A DNA stretch of 21,698 nucleotides from JBEIDK01 sp040383485 (GTDB lineage Bacteria > Bacteroidota > Bacteroidia > UBA4408), in contig JBEIDK010000042.1 of assembly GCA_040383485.1 (NCBI GenBank), forward strand, positions 1 to 21,698, read 5' to 3'. This document shows, piece after piece, positions 7,181 through 16,227 of this stretch. The translations under genes were made by a program, and so were the position numbers. Position 1 is the first letter of the stretch, and each line of letters begins with the position of its first letter. The notes below the pieces were generated by a model. It did not search any database. It worked only from the letters and a program-made list of their open reading frames with translations, and was not told the DNA's origin.

Positions 7181-7561
7181 TTAATGTCCAATCAACTCTT
7201 TATATGAATTTGAATCCATTAAACTATCAATTTCGGTTGGATTTGACATTTCTATTTTAATCATCCAACCATCGCCATAAGGGTCATTATTTACTTTTTC
7301 AGGAGCGCCATCTAAACCAGTATTAACTTCTAATACTTTTCCGCTCAGAGGCATAAATAAATCTGAAACTGTTTTAACAGCTTCAACGGTACCAAAAATC
7401 TCTTCATGTGCTAGCGTTTCGCCTTCTGTTTCTATCTCAATATATACAATATCACCTAACTCACCTTGCGCAAATTCAGTAATACCAACATAAGCAATAT
7501 TGCCTTCTATACGAACCCATTCATGGTCTTTCGTGTATTTTAAATTATCAGGAAAATTCAT
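7181..7561 (-). CDS. gcvH: Glycine cleavage system H protein
   Basis: GcvH carries the lipoyl arm that shuttles the aminomethyl group between P, T and L proteins in glycine breakdown. The 126-residue sequence shows KYTKDHEWVRIEG, GITEFAQGELGDIVY, the lipoylation motif GTVEAVKTVSD with K63 as the modified lysine, and the end region NNDPYGDGWMIKI. No gcvP, gcvT or lpd is in the window, as expected where gcvH stands apart. A TACGTTTG element lies upstream and the ftsH terminator before that, so this begins a new transcript. Confidence 0.97.
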   Translation of the reverse strand: MNFPDNLKYTKDHEWVRIEGNIAYVGITEFAQGELGDIVYIEIETEGETLAHEEIFGTVEAVKTVSDLFMPLSGKVLEVNTGLDGAPEKVNNDPYGDGWMIKIEMSNPTEIDSLMDSNSYKELIGH

Positions 7562-7584
7562 ATATTATATAAAATTTGTTTTGG

Positions 7585-7592
7585 CAAACGTA
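7585..7592 (-). promoter_or_regulatory. Putative -7 promoter element for gcvH
   Basis: The minus strand reads TACGTTTG, an exact match to the Bacteroidota -7 consensus TAnnTTTG, 23 bp before the gcvH ATG and just after the ftsH terminator. The -33 region is T-rich but lacks a clear TTTG. Confidence 0.5.
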
Positions 7593-7607
7593 CAAGAATT
7601 TTGTAAA

Positions 7608-7646
7608 TAAAAAAGGTTGCAACATTTTATTGTGCAACCTTTTTTT
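7608..7646 (-). terminator. Terminator after ftsH (symmetrical)
   Basis: GGTTGCA (7615-7621) and TGCAACC (7633-7639) form a perfect 7-bp stem around an 11-nt loop. Six A (7609-7614) and seven T (7640-7646) flank it, so both strands give a stem followed by a U-run. It ends ftsH transcription 12 bp after the stop and separates it from gcvH. Confidence 0.85.
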
Positions 7647-7657
7647 ATCATATTTTT

Positions 7658-9700
7658 TTAGGCTATATCCGTATTCGGATTTATTGACACTGGAATTGGC
7701 TGTAATTCAACCTTGTCATGAGGACGCTTTCCTAATAATCTTTCTAGGTCTTTTTGAAAAATAACTTCTTTACTTAATAATTCTTGTGCTACAATTTCAA
7801 GTTGTTGTAATTTTTCTTTTAGAAGGTTTTTAGTTCTTATAAAAGCATTTTCAATCATTTCGCGAACTTCTTCATCAATAGTTTTTGCTGTGGCTTCTGA
7901 ATAAGGTTTCGTAAATCCATATTCTCCACCTTTAGGATCGTAGAATGATATGTTTCCAATTTTCTTATTCATGCCATACATTGTAACCATGCTATACGCC
8001 ATTTTTGTAATTCTTTCCAAATCACTCAAAGCACCAGTTGAAATTCTATTAAATATAATTTCTTCTGCAGCACGCCCACCAAGAGCCATACACATACTAT
8101 CAATCATTTGTTCAGTTGTGTATAAAAACTGCTCTTTTGGCAAGTATTGGGCATAACCTAATGCAGCAATACCACGAGGAACAATACTCACTTTAACTAA
8201 AGGATCAGTATGTTCTAAAAACCAACCAACAATAGCATGACCTGCTTCATGATAAGCTACAATTTTCTTTTCTTCGGGAGAGATAAGCTTGTTCTTTTTT
8301 TCAAGACCACCAATTACGCGGTCAATAGCATCTTCAAAATCTTTTTTATCAACTTTATCTTTACCTTTTCTAGCAGCTATTAAGGCCGCTTCATTGCAAA
8401 CATTGGCTATTTCAGCGCCTGCAAAACCAGGAGTTTGTGCACTTAATTCATGCGCTATCACATCTTCTGATAGAGTTAACGGTTTTAAGTGAACCTTAAA
8501 AATAGCTTCACGACCAATAATATCTGGTTTATCAACGCTAATCATACGGTCAAATCTTCCTGGGCGCAATAACGCAGAATCTAATACATCAGGTCTGTTT
8601 GTTGCTGCTAAAATTATGATGCCTGAGTTAGTACCAAAACCATCCATTTCAACTAGCAATGAGTTTAGTGTATTTTCACGTTCGTCGTTCCCTCCAGTCA
8701 TTTGGCCTTTTCCTCTTGAACGGCCAACAGCGTCAATCTCATCAATAAAAATTATACAAGGAGCTTTTGCTTTAGCTTGAACAAATAAATCACGAACACG
8801 GGCAGCACCAACACCAACAAACATTTCAACAAAGTCAGAACCGGATAGTGAGAAGAATGGTACATTTGCTTCACCAGCAACAGCTTTTGCCAACAAAGTT
8901 TTACCAGTGCCGGGAGGGCCGACAAGCAAAGCGCCTTTCGGTATTTTGCCACCTAGATTTGTAAATTTAGCTGGATTTTTTAAAAATGAAACTATTTCTT
9001 CTACTTCTTCTTTTGCTTCTTCTAGGCCAGCAACATCTGCAAAAGTTATTTTTACTTTATCTTCGGCATCATATAGGCTAGCCCTTGATTTACCAATATT
9101 AAATATTGAACCTGCGCCTCCTGCGCCACCTGCCCCGCCAGCACCACCTGTCATTCTTCGCATAATAAATATCCATAAACCTATCATTAGTATTATAGGA
9201 AATAAATATTCTAAAATATCGCCACCCCAATTTTTCCTATTCTCGCTTAGTATGTTCACAAATTGTTCGCGAGGAATTCCTTTAGCTTGTTGTGCTTCCT
9301 TTATGTTGTCAACGAAAGAGTCATATGAGCCAATATTTTTAATAGTATAATCAGCTCCATCACCTTTCTTTTTTTGAAGACCCTCGTAAATAGGTTTGTT
9401 TTTGGCTGCAGACTTAATATAAACCTCAGCAAATTCTTTGTTAACAATTACAACTTTTTGCACATCATTCTGCAAAAGCATTTCGTTCTCAAATTTATTA
9501 TATTCTACCTCGCGAGAAGGACCATCGAAATTTAAAAAGGTAATACCAATAAAAATAACGATAACAATTCCGTAAATCCAATAGAAGTTGAAATTGGTAG
9601 AAGGTTTTTTCTTTTTGTTCTGGTTGAAAGGATTATTCCTTTCATTGTTTATTTCTTGTTTAGATTTTGGTTTTGAGGTGCCTTGATTTTGGTTATCCAT
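7658..9700 (-). CDS. ftsH: ATP-dependent zinc metalloprotease FtsH
   Basis: A membrane-anchored AAA+ protease that pulls out and degrades misassembled membrane proteins and short-lived regulators. The 680-residue protein has an N-terminal polar stretch, TM1 (about 41-57), a periplasmic domain (60-160), TM2 (165-180), AAA module with Walker A GPPGTGKT (261-268), Walker B CIIFIDEID (315-323) and second region of homology ATNRPDVLDSALLRPGRFDR (366-385). The protease site HEAGH is at 484-488, with the third-ligand region STGALSDLERITK. After TM2 a GGA tripeptide is repeated four times (185-197). It follows rsfS by 25 bp and is probably co-transcribed with it. Confidence 0.98.
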   Translation of the reverse strand: MDNQNQGTSKPKSKQEINNERNNPFNQNKKKKPSTNFNFYWIYGIVIVIFIGITFLNFDGPSREVEYNKFENEMLLQNDVQKVVIVNKEFAEVYIKSAAKNKPIYEGLQKKKGDGADYTIKNIGSYDSFVDNIKEAQQAKGIPREQFVNILSENRKNWGGDILEYLFPIILMIGLWIFIMRRMTGGAGGAGGAGGAGSIFNIGKSRASLYDAEDKVKITFADVAGLEEAKEEVEEIVSFLKNPAKFTNLGGKIPKGALLVGPPGTGKTLLAKAVAGEANVPFFSLSGSDFVEMFVGVGAARVRDLFVQAKAKAPCIIFIDEIDAVGRSRGKGQMTGGNDERENTLNSLLVEMDGFGTNSGIIILAATNRPDVLDSALLRPGRFDRMISVDKPDIIGREAIFKVHLKPLTLSEDVIAHELSAQTPGFAGAEIANVCNEAALIAARKGKDKVDKKDFEDAIDRVIGGLEKKNKLISPEEKKIVAYHEAGHAIVGWFLEHTDPLVKVSIVPRGIAALGYAQYLPKEQFLYTTEQMIDSMCMALGGRAAEEIIFNRISTGALSDLERITKMAYSMVTMYGMNKKIGNISFYDPKGGEYGFTKPYSEATAKTIDEEVREMIENAFIRTKNLLKEKLQQLEIVAQELLSKEVIFQKDLERLLGKRPHDKVELQPIPVSINPNTDIA

Positions 9701-9725
9701 TTTATTTTTTTAGTTCTATTTGTTT

Positions 9726-10100
9726 TTAAGCAGCGATTTCCTTTATTTCCGCATCAGACCATAATTTTTCAAGATTATAAAATTTACGATGTGAGGGTTG
9801 GAAAATATGTGCTACTACATTTATGTAATCAAGCAATATCCATTCCGAATTTGAAAAACCTTCTTCGTGATAGGGTGGTTCACCAACAATTTTTTGCACT
9901 TCTTTTCTAATTGAATTTGCAATTGCATCAACTTGAGTATTACTCTCACCAGTGCATATAATAAAGGAATCTGTTACTGATGATTCTAGTTTTTTCATAT
10001 TCAAAATCACAATATTACTTGCTTTTAATTCTTGCATTCCTTTTACAATAGCATCTGTCAGAATTTCCGACTCGTCTGCCACTATTTTCTTTTTTGCCAT
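9726..10100 (-). CDS. rsfS: Ribosomal silencing factor RsfS
   Basis: RsfS (Iojap family) binds L14 on the 50S subunit and blocks subunit joining under starvation. The 124 residues carry family hallmarks: ILTDAIVKGMQELKASNIVILNM, SSVTDSFIICTGESNTQVDAIA, and the C-terminal GEPPYHEEGFSNSEWILLDYINVVAHIFQP..R.FYNLEKLW. It starts at ATG 10100. The 75-bp gap to the phosphatase gene contains CGAAAGTA (10120-10127), which on the minus strand reads TACTTTCG, one base off a -7 element, so a separate promoter for rsfS-ftsH is possible. Confidence 0.96.
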   Translation of the reverse strand: MAKKKIVADESEILTDAIVKGMQELKASNIVILNMKKLESSVTDSFIICTGESNTQVDAIANSIRKEVQKIVGEPPYHEEGFSNSEWILLDYINVVAHIFQPSHRKFYNLEKLWSDAEIKEIAA

Positions 10101-10175
10101 ACTTCTAAAAATAATTGTGCGAAAGTAACATTATGAGGTTGATTCTAAAATGCTATTTGATTTGTTTTTGATTTA

Positions 10176-10646
10176 TTAAGATTTCAATGAAAGTTTTTGC
10201 GCAATCTTTTCGCATGCTTCATCAATTAAATTAAAAACGATTTCAAAATCAGTTTCATTGCCGTAATATGGGTCTGGAACAGCCTTGTTCTCTTTAAAAC
10301 TCAGAGCATTGAGTAATAGGTGCACTTTGTTTTTTTGGTTTTCATTATTAGCAAGTCTCAAAATATCGTTATAATTGCTTGAATCCATAGCAAAAATTAA
10401 ATCAAAATTCTCAAAATCTATTTTTGTAAATTCTCTTGCCACTAGTTTAGAGATGTCAATTTTATGTTTTATAGCATTGGCAATACTCCTTTTATCTGGA
10501 TTCTGACCAATATGATAAGTCGAGGTTCCTGCGCTATCTAGAACTACATCTAACTTGTATTTGTCGATTTTGCCTCTCATTATACCTTCAGCAACTGGAC
10601 TGCGGCAAATGTTCCCTAAGCAAACCATAAGAATTTTAATAGGCAT
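10176..10646 (-). CDS. Low-molecular-weight protein tyrosine phosphatase
   Basis: The 156-residue enzyme has the P-loop CLGNICRS (C9 nucleophile, R15) directly at the N-terminus and the general-acid loop DPYYG (D125 region), both diagnostic of the LMW-PTP family. Also typical are the SAGT motif (38-41) and the REF segment. It dephosphorylates phosphotyrosine; in many bacteria relatives (Wzb, Etp) act on tyrosine autokinases controlling exopolysaccharide export. A glycosyltransferase ends 9 bp upstream, consistent with an envelope role, but no kinase is in the window and arsenate-reductase or general housekeeping roles are not excluded. Confidence 0.93.
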   Translation of the reverse strand: MPIKILMVCLGNICRSPVAEGIMRGKIDKYKLDVVLDSAGTSTYHIGQNPDKRSIANAIKHKIDISKLVAREFTKIDFENFDLIFAMDSSNYNDILRLANNENQKNKVHLLLNALSFKENKAVPDPYYGNETDFEIVFNLIDEACEKIAQKLSLKS

Positions 10647-10655
10647 AGTTGAGGT

Positions 10656-11969
10656 TTAATTATTTAGTTCAATTGAATCGAGAATTTTAGCAAAATTTTT
10701 TGTCTGATTATCACGCGTGAATCTTGAGGAATATTTTATATCAAAATCATAAACAACTTCAACATTGTTTAGTTTATTTTCAATCATATTTTTAATTACT
10801 ATATAACATTCATCGGCATTGTTTGCTATAACACCACATCCTGATTTAATAATAAATTCCTCAATTACATCCGAATCAGAGGGACATAATAAAACGGGAG
10901 TTTTACAAGCAAAATATTCAAAAATTTTACTTGGATACCAGCCTTTAATATTAGTATGAGCTGGGATTAGTAATAAGTCGGATTGCATTTCGATTTTGAT
11001 AACATCTTTCTTTGCAATTCTTCCCGTTAGAATAAAGTACTTTTCATATCCTGAAATTAATTTAAGAATTCTGTTTGTTTGATTATTGTCTATTGATATT
11101 CCAATAAAACTAATTTTTATATTGATTTGATTTAAATAATCATCAATTAGCTTCAATGCAGCTGAAATGAAAATTGAAATATCTTGTGTGTTATAAAGGG
11201 TGCCATTATAGGTTATGTTGAACTCATCATTAGATTTTGAAATTTGATAATCGAAATTAAATTCATTAGGATCATAACCATTCATAACGGAAAATCCATT
11301 TTTATTTGTAAATTCCTTCGTTAATGTTACGATTTGTTCTGAGACAGTTGTAAAAAAAACAGCATTCGACACCCATTTTTTTTCGCTTTTAGATTCTAAG
11401 TTTTTTATAATTTGCTCAATAAAGGAGTGTTTTATTGTATTTTCATAACTATTCCATTCATCTCTATAATCTGCAATCCATTTTATATTGAATTCTTTAC
11501 TTAATAGGTATCCAAAATAAAAGGATTGAAATGGTCTTCCAGAAATTATTAAACTGTGATATTGATTTTTATTTTCGCATAATATTTTTCTCGCTTTAAA
11601 GTAGAGATTATTATATGGAATAAAATAAATCGAAAAATTACTCAAGATAAGTTCAAAAAAAGATAATGATTTTCTTAAAACAATTAATAGTTTATTGTTT
11701 GAATAATTATTTAATTTATCCCGCAAGCTTTGCCTGTAAGGCATCCTATGAACCTCGTATTCGTCATAAACTTCATGTGAATAATTATTATTGATTATTT
11801 TATCTGTTAGTTCAAATTGCCCGTTATTCCAATTTCTAGTTATTATTATCGGTTTATATCCATATTTATTGAGATTTTTAGCCCAAAAATCAATTCGATA
11901 ACCTCCTGCAAAGTTTGATGGTGGAAAGAAATATGAAATTATTATTATTTTTTTTAATGGAGTGTCCAT
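10656..11969 (-). CDS. GT4-like glycosyltransferase
   Basis: The 437-residue protein opens MDTPLKKIIIISYFFPPSNF, then AGGYRIDFWAKNL..YGYKPIIITRNW, the N-terminal Rossmann half of GT-B enzymes. A middle ISGRPFQSF..G..LSKEF..KWIADYRDEW is typical of a Bacteroidota subgroup. The second half shows ITYNGTLYN, SDLLLIPAHTN, the donor-binding GWYPSKIFEYFACKTPVLLCP and the E-F..KSGCGVI stretch. It should transfer a sugar from a nucleotide donor; acceptor and linkage cannot be told. The frame is open to a TTG at 12029, but the ATG at 11969 gives the expected N-terminus. Low GC (many AAT/ATT codons) is marked. It probably shares a transcript with the phosphatase, 9 bp away. Confidence 0.85.
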   Translation of the reverse strand: MDTPLKKIIIISYFFPPSNFAGGYRIDFWAKNLNKYGYKPIIITRNWNNGQFELTDKIINNNYSHEVYDEYEVHRMPYRQSLRDKLNNYSNNKLLIVLRKSLSFFELILSNFSIYFIPYNNLYFKARKILCENKNQYHSLIISGRPFQSFYFGYLLSKEFNIKWIADYRDEWNSYENTIKHSFIEQIIKNLESKSEKKWVSNAVFFTTVSEQIVTLTKEFTNKNGFSVMNGYDPNEFNFDYQISKSNDEFNITYNGTLYNTQDISIFISAALKLIDDYLNQINIKISFIGISIDNNQTNRILKLISGYEKYFILTGRIAKKDVIKIEMQSDLLLIPAHTNIKGWYPSKIFEYFACKTPVLLCPSDSDVIEEFIIKSGCGVIANNADECYIVIKNMIENKLNNVEVVYDFDIKYSSRFTRDNQTKNFAKILDSIELNN

Positions 11970-11975
11970 ATGCCA

Positions 11976-11983
11976 CAAAGCTA
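11976..11983 (-). promoter_or_regulatory. Possible -7 element of the glycosyltransferase gene
   Basis: The minus strand reads TAGCTTTG, matching TAnnTTTG, only 6 nt before the ATG at 11969. If used, the mRNA would be nearly leaderless and the longer TTG-start version would be ruled out. No TTTG is found at the -33 distance. Confidence 0.3.
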
Positions 11984-12084
11984 ATAAATTTAAATAATTT
12001 TTTACTTGCCGCGTTTTTTTAATAATCAAGAATAAAACATTACATACTAAAATTAAACTATCCTAAAAATGTCGCAATCAGTAT

Positions 12085-12092
12085 TATATTTG
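12085..12092 (+). promoter_or_regulatory. Putative -7 promoter element for hutI
   Basis: TATATTTG matches TAnnTTTG exactly, 16 bp before the hutI ATG, in the 139-bp divergent gap. The predicted leader is about a dozen bases. The -33 region lacks a clear TTTG. Confidence 0.4.
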
Positions 12093-12108
12093 AGCCAAAT
12101 GAGAAATT

Positions 12109-13359
12109 ATGTCAAAAATTTTAATTAAGAATATCAAGCAATTAGTCGGCATTGTTGAGGAAAACCTGTTATTAAAAAAGGGTGTTCAGATGAAGAAATT
12201 AAATTTATTAGAAGAAGCTTGGCTAACAATTGAGGATGATATTATAATCGGTTACGGAGAAATGCGCGATTGGCAAGGTATAAATGATTGGAGTAATTTA
12301 GAAATTATTGATGCTGAAGGAAAATGTGTTTTGCCAACTTGGTGCGATAGCCATACACATTTAGTTTTTGCAGGCAGTCGAGAGCAAGAATTTGTAGACA
12401 GAATTAACGGATTAACTTACCAAGAAATTGCAGTGCGCGGTGGAGGTATTTTAAATTCAGCAAAAAAAATGTCAACAGTTACCGAAAGTGAATTACTTGA
12501 TAGTGCAATGGTTAGATTAAGCGAAATTATTACCCAAGGCACAGGTGCTGTTGAAATAAAAAGTGGTTATGGATTAAGTTTGGAAACGGAACTTAAAATG
12601 TTAAGAGTAATTCAGCAATTAAAACAAAAAACATCAATACCAATTAAGGTTACATTTCTCGGTGCACATGCTGTTCCCATAAACTACTGCAATAATAAGC
12701 AAGGGTATATTGATTTGATAATTAATGAAATGTTGCCTGCAATTGCAACTGAAAAACTAGCCGATTTTTGTGATGTTTTTTGTGAAGAGAATTACTTTAC
12801 AAAACAAGAAACAATTAAAATTTTAGAAGCTGGATTAAAACATGGATTAAAGCCAAAAGTGCATGCTAATCAATTAAGTTTAAATGGAGGTGTGCAAGCA
12901 GGAGTGTCTGTAGGTGCAATTAGCGTCGACCATTTAGAGTATGTTGGTAAAGATGAAATTGATTGTTTATTAAATAGTACAACTATGCCAACTGTTTTGC
13001 CTGGCGCTGCATATTTTTTAGGATTGCCTTTACCACCTGCACGTAAAATGATTGATGCAGGTTTGCCTATTGCTATTGCTAGTGACTACAACCCAGGCAG
13101 TTGCCCCACAGGTAACATGAATTTGATGATTGCAATGATGTGTATCAACTACAAACTTATACCCGAAGAAGCCATTAATGCTGCAACATTGAACAGTGCT
13201 TATGCCATGGATTTAAGTTCAGATTATGGAAGCATTACAATTGGTAAAAAAGCATCGCTTATTATTACTAAACCAATACCAAACTTTAATTTTATTCCTT
13301 ATGCATTTGGCAGTAATTTAATTGATAAAGTAATAATTAATGGTAAGACTATAATTTGA
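12109..13359 (+). CDS. hutI: Imidazolonepropionase
   Basis: HutI opens the ring of imidazolone-5-propionate to N-formimino-glutamate, the third step of histidine breakdown. The 416-residue amidohydrolase shows the metal motif HTH (82-84) in WCDSHTHLVFAGSREQEF, then GLTYQEIAVRGGGI, EIKSGYGLSLETELKML, GAHAVP, KVHANQLS (metal/substrate His), SVDHLEY and the late ASDYNPGS with the catalytic Asp. Length is normal. hutH, hutU and hutG/F are not adjacent, so the pathway genes must be elsewhere if complete. It stands alone between divergent genes and clpB. Confidence 0.97.
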   Translation: MSKILIKNIKQLVGIVEENLLLKKGVQMKKLNLLEEAWLTIEDDIIIGYGEMRDWQGINDWSNLEIIDAEGKCVLPTWCDSHTHLVFAGSREQEFVDRINGLTYQEIAVRGGGILNSAKKMSTVTESELLDSAMVRLSEIITQGTGAVEIKSGYGLSLETELKMLRVIQQLKQKTSIPIKVTFLGAHAVPINYCNNKQGYIDLIINEMLPAIATEKLADFCDVFCEENYFTKQETIKILEAGLKHGLKPKVHANQLSLNGGVQAGVSVGAISVDHLEYVGKDEIDCLLNSTTMPTVLPGAAYFLGLPLPPARKMIDAGLPIAIASDYNPGSCPTGNMNLMIAMMCINYKLIPEEAINAATLNSAYAMDLSSDYGSITIGKKASLIITKPIPNFNFIPYAFGSNLIDKVIINGKTII

Positions 13360-13472
13360 TTTAAAACGGCCAAAACGTCTTTAAAACCTATAAGTTCACG
13401 ACATTTTTGCGCAAATATTCTCGCTTTATGCGACATTCTTTCTAGTTTGTTTGTGTGGTAAAAAAATTGAGA

Positions 13473-13488
13473 TGAAGTGAAAACTTCA
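13473..13488 (+). promoter_or_regulatory. Small GAAA-tetraloop hairpin upstream of clpB
   Basis: TGAAGT and ACTTCA form a 6-bp stem closed by a GAAA (GNRA) tetraloop, 27 bp before the clpB ATG, so it lies in the likely 5' leader. It has no T-run, so it is not a terminator. Its role is unknown; the rest of the 156-bp gap shows no CIRCE repeat or clear promoter. Confidence 0.3.
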
Positions 13489-13515
13489 AATTATAAATCT
13501 TAAATTATAACCTAA

Positions 13516-16155
13516 ATGAATTTTAACAATTTTACAATCAAAAGTCAAGAGGCATTGCAACAAGGTTTGCAAATTGCAGCTGCTAATGGAACACAATGTG
13601 TAGAAAGTGCACACATACTAAAAGGTATTTTTAGTGTGGATGAAAACGTTACACCTTACATTTTTAAAAAACTTGAAGTAAATCAAATCATGTTTACAAA
13701 AGCATTAGATAAGATTATAGAAAGTTTTCCGAAAGCTAGCGGAGACGAACCATTTTTAAGTAGTCAAGCTGCACAAATGGTTACCAAAGCCAAAAATCTT
13801 ATCCTTGAGTTTAAAGATGAGTATGTTTCAATTGAGCATATTTTGATAGCAATGCTCGCAGGAAAAGATGCAGCAGCACAACTTATGAAAGATAATGGCA
13901 TCACCGAAAAGGGTTTGAAAGCTGCTGTTTTGGAATTACGCAACGGTGCAACTGTTAGCAGTAGTAGCGCAGAAGACAATTACAATTCATTAAATAAATA
14001 TGCAACAAATTTAAATGAGCAAGCTAAAAAAGGAAAACTTGACCCAGTAATAGGACGTGATGAAGAAATTCGTAGGGTGTTGCAAATTTTGAGTAGAAGA
14101 ACCAAAAATAATCCCATATTAATCGGAGAACCTGGTGTTGGTAAAACGGCAATTGCAGAAGGTTTAGCACATAGAATTATTGGAGGTGATGTGCCAGAAA
14201 ATCTGAAATCTAAAAACATATATTCACTTGATATGAGTGCACTGATTGCTGGCGCCAAATACAAAGGTGAGTTTGAAGAGCGATTAAAATCCGTTGTAAA
14301 TGAAGTAATTAAAAGTGATGGAGAAATAATTTTATTTATTGATGAAATACATACTCTTGTCGGAGCTGGTGGTGGGGGAGAAGGCGCTATGGATGCTGCC
14401 AATATACTAAAACCAGCCTTGGCTCGTGGAGAGTTACGCTCCATTGGCGCAACTACATTAAATGAATATCAAAAATATTTTGAAAAAGACAAAGCTTTAG
14501 AACGCAGATTTCAGAAGGTATTGGTTGATGAACCTAGCGCTGAAGATGCTATTTCTATTTTGCGAGGAATTAAAGGAGCATATGAAAGTCATCATAAAGT
14601 AAGAATTAAGGATGAAGCAATTGTTGCTGCTGTAGAACTTTCACAGCGATATATTAACGACAGGTTTTTGCCGGATAAGGCTATAGACTTAATGGATGAG
14701 GCTGCTTCAAAATTGCGAATGGAAATAAATTCGATGCCTGCTGAACTAGATGAGTTGGAAAGAAAGATTAGACAGCTTGAAATAGAACGCGAAGCTATTA
14801 AACGTGAAATTGAATATGCTAAAGAATCGGATGGCAAAGCATCAGAAAAAGATGAAAAACGTTTAGAGAACATCAATAAAGAAATTAGCAATTTAACTGA
14901 TGAACATACGCGTCAAAAAGCCCAATGGTTAAATGAAAAAGAAATGGTTGAGGGCGTTCAAAAATCAAAATTAAATATAGAAAATTATAAGCAAGAGGCT
15001 TTACAAGCAGAGCGTGCGGGAAATTACGGTCTTGTTGCTGAAATAAGATATGGCAAAATAAAGGAAGAGGAAATAAATTTAGAAAAATTAAAAACTGACT
15101 TAATAACACTTCAACAAAACGGAAATAATTTAATTAAAGAAGAAGTCGATGCAGATGATATTGCGTCGGTAGTTGCTCGTTGGACTGGCATACCAGTTAC
15201 TCGTATGTTACAAAGCGAACGCGAAAAGTTACTTCACCTTGAGGATGAATTACATAAACGAGTTGTGGGTCAGGATGATGCTATTATTGCTGTTGCTGAT
15301 GCAGTTCGCAGAAGTAGGGCAGGAATGAACGATACTAGGAAACCTATCGGTTCATTCATTTTTCTCGGTACTACTGGTGTTGGTAAAACCGAATTGGCAA
15401 AGGCATTAGCAGATTTTTTATTTAATTCGGAAAATGCTTTAACAAGAATTGATATGAGTGAGTATCAAGAGCGTCATACTGTTAGTCGCTTAGTAGGAGC
15501 GCCTCCTGGTTATGTAGGCTATGATGAAGGCGGTCAATTAACTGAAAACATTAGAAGAAAACCTTACTCAGTTGTTTTATTAGATGAAATTGAAAAAGCA
15601 CATCCTGATGTTTTTAATATATTATTACAAGTTCTTGACGACGGCAGATTAACTGATAGTAAAGGTCGCGTTGTCAATTTTAAAAATACGATAATTATTA
15701 TGACATCTAATATGGGCAGTCATATTATTCAAGAACGTTTTGAAGAAATGAACGAAGTTAATAAAGAGGAAATACTAGCTAAAACAAAACGTGAAGTTTT
15801 TGATTTGTTACGTAAAACTATTCGACCTGAATTCCTTAATAGAATTGACGAAACAATTATGTTTGCACCACTTACAAGAGAACATATTCATGAAATTGTA
15901 AAATTACAATTTGAAGAAGTTGAAAAGTTGGCTATTAAACAAAATATTCCCCTTTCTATTACTGATGAAGCCATTGACTGGTTGGCACAACTTGGATTTG
16001 ACCAACAATATGGTGCACGACCATTAAAACGATTGATACAAAAAAGAATTGTTAATGAACTCTCGAAACAAATTTTAGCAGGAAAGGTTGAGGCCGGAAA
16101 AGAAGTGGTAGTAGATGTTTTTGACAGAGAAATAATTTTTAGAGGAAAGATATAA
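13516..16155 (+). CDS. clpB: ATP-dependent disaggregase ClpB
   Basis: A hexameric AAA+ chaperone that threads aggregated proteins with DnaK. The 879-residue protein has the two-repeat N-domain (1-150), NBD1 with Walker A GEPGVGKT (204-211) and Walker B IILFIDEIHTL (271-281), the coiled-coil M-domain (about 405-535, rich in Glu/Lys/Arg), NBD2 with Walker A GTTGVGKT (618-625), Walker B VVLLDEIEKAH (686-696), a sensor region IIIMTSNMGS, and the C-terminal FDQQYGARPLKRLIQK. There is no ClpP-binding IGF/L loop in the expected place, as expected of ClpB. It starts at ATG 13516. Heat control is likely by family but no heat-shock operator was recognised. Confidence 0.98.
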   Translation: MNFNNFTIKSQEALQQGLQIAAANGTQCVESAHILKGIFSVDENVTPYIFKKLEVNQIMFTKALDKIIESFPKASGDEPFLSSQAAQMVTKAKNLILEFKDEYVSIEHILIAMLAGKDAAAQLMKDNGITEKGLKAAVLELRNGATVSSSSAEDNYNSLNKYATNLNEQAKKGKLDPVIGRDEEIRRVLQILSRRTKNNPILIGEPGVGKTAIAEGLAHRIIGGDVPENLKSKNIYSLDMSALIAGAKYKGEFEERLKSVVNEVIKSDGEIILFIDEIHTLVGAGGGGEGAMDAANILKPALARGELRSIGATTLNEYQKYFEKDKALERRFQKVLVDEPSAEDAISILRGIKGAYESHHKVRIKDEAIVAAVELSQRYINDRFLPDKAIDLMDEAASKLRMEINSMPAELDELERKIRQLEIEREAIKREIEYAKESDGKASEKDEKRLENINKEISNLTDEHTRQKAQWLNEKEMVEGVQKSKLNIENYKQEALQAERAGNYGLVAEIRYGKIKEEEINLEKLKTDLITLQQNGNNLIKEEVDADDIASVVARWTGIPVTRMLQSEREKLLHLEDELHKRVVGQDDAIIAVADAVRRSRAGMNDTRKPIGSFIFLGTTGVGKTELAKALADFLFNSENALTRIDMSEYQERHTVSRLVGAPPGYVGYDEGGQLTENIRRKPYSVVLLDEIEKAHPDVFNILLQVLDDGRLTDSKGRVVNFKNTIIIMTSNMGSHIIQERFEEMNEVNKEEILAKTKREVFDLLRKTIRPEFLNRIDETIMFAPLTREHIHEIVKLQFEEVEKLAIKQNIPLSITDEAIDWLAQLGFDQQYGARPLKRLIQKRIVNELSKQILAGKVEAGKEVVVDVFDREIIFRGKI

Positions 16156-16175
16156 TATTTTGTTTGTGTTATTAG

Positions 16176-16210
16176 AAAGTCCTAGTATTAATGCTACTAG
16201 GACTTTTTTA
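16176..16210 (+). terminator. Terminator between clpB and mnmE
   Basis: AAAGTCCTAGTA (16176-16187) pairs with TACTAGGACTTT (16195-16206) around the loop TTAATGC, a 12-bp perfect stem running into a T-run ending at 16209. It follows the clpB stop by about 20 bp, and its T-run ends only 18 bp before the mnmE ATG. Confidence 0.9.
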
Positions 16211-16227
16211 TTATTATTGTGGCTGAT

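Noticed and set aside
9120..9160. Tandem GGA-coding repeat in ftsH as a contingency repeat
   Set aside because: It is a Gly/Ala linker after the second membrane helix; its 9-bp period stays in frame whatever the copy number, so it would not switch the gene off.
13360..13515. CIRCE or other heat-shock operator before clpB
   Set aside because: No TTAGCACTC-N9-GAGTGCTAA-like repeat found.
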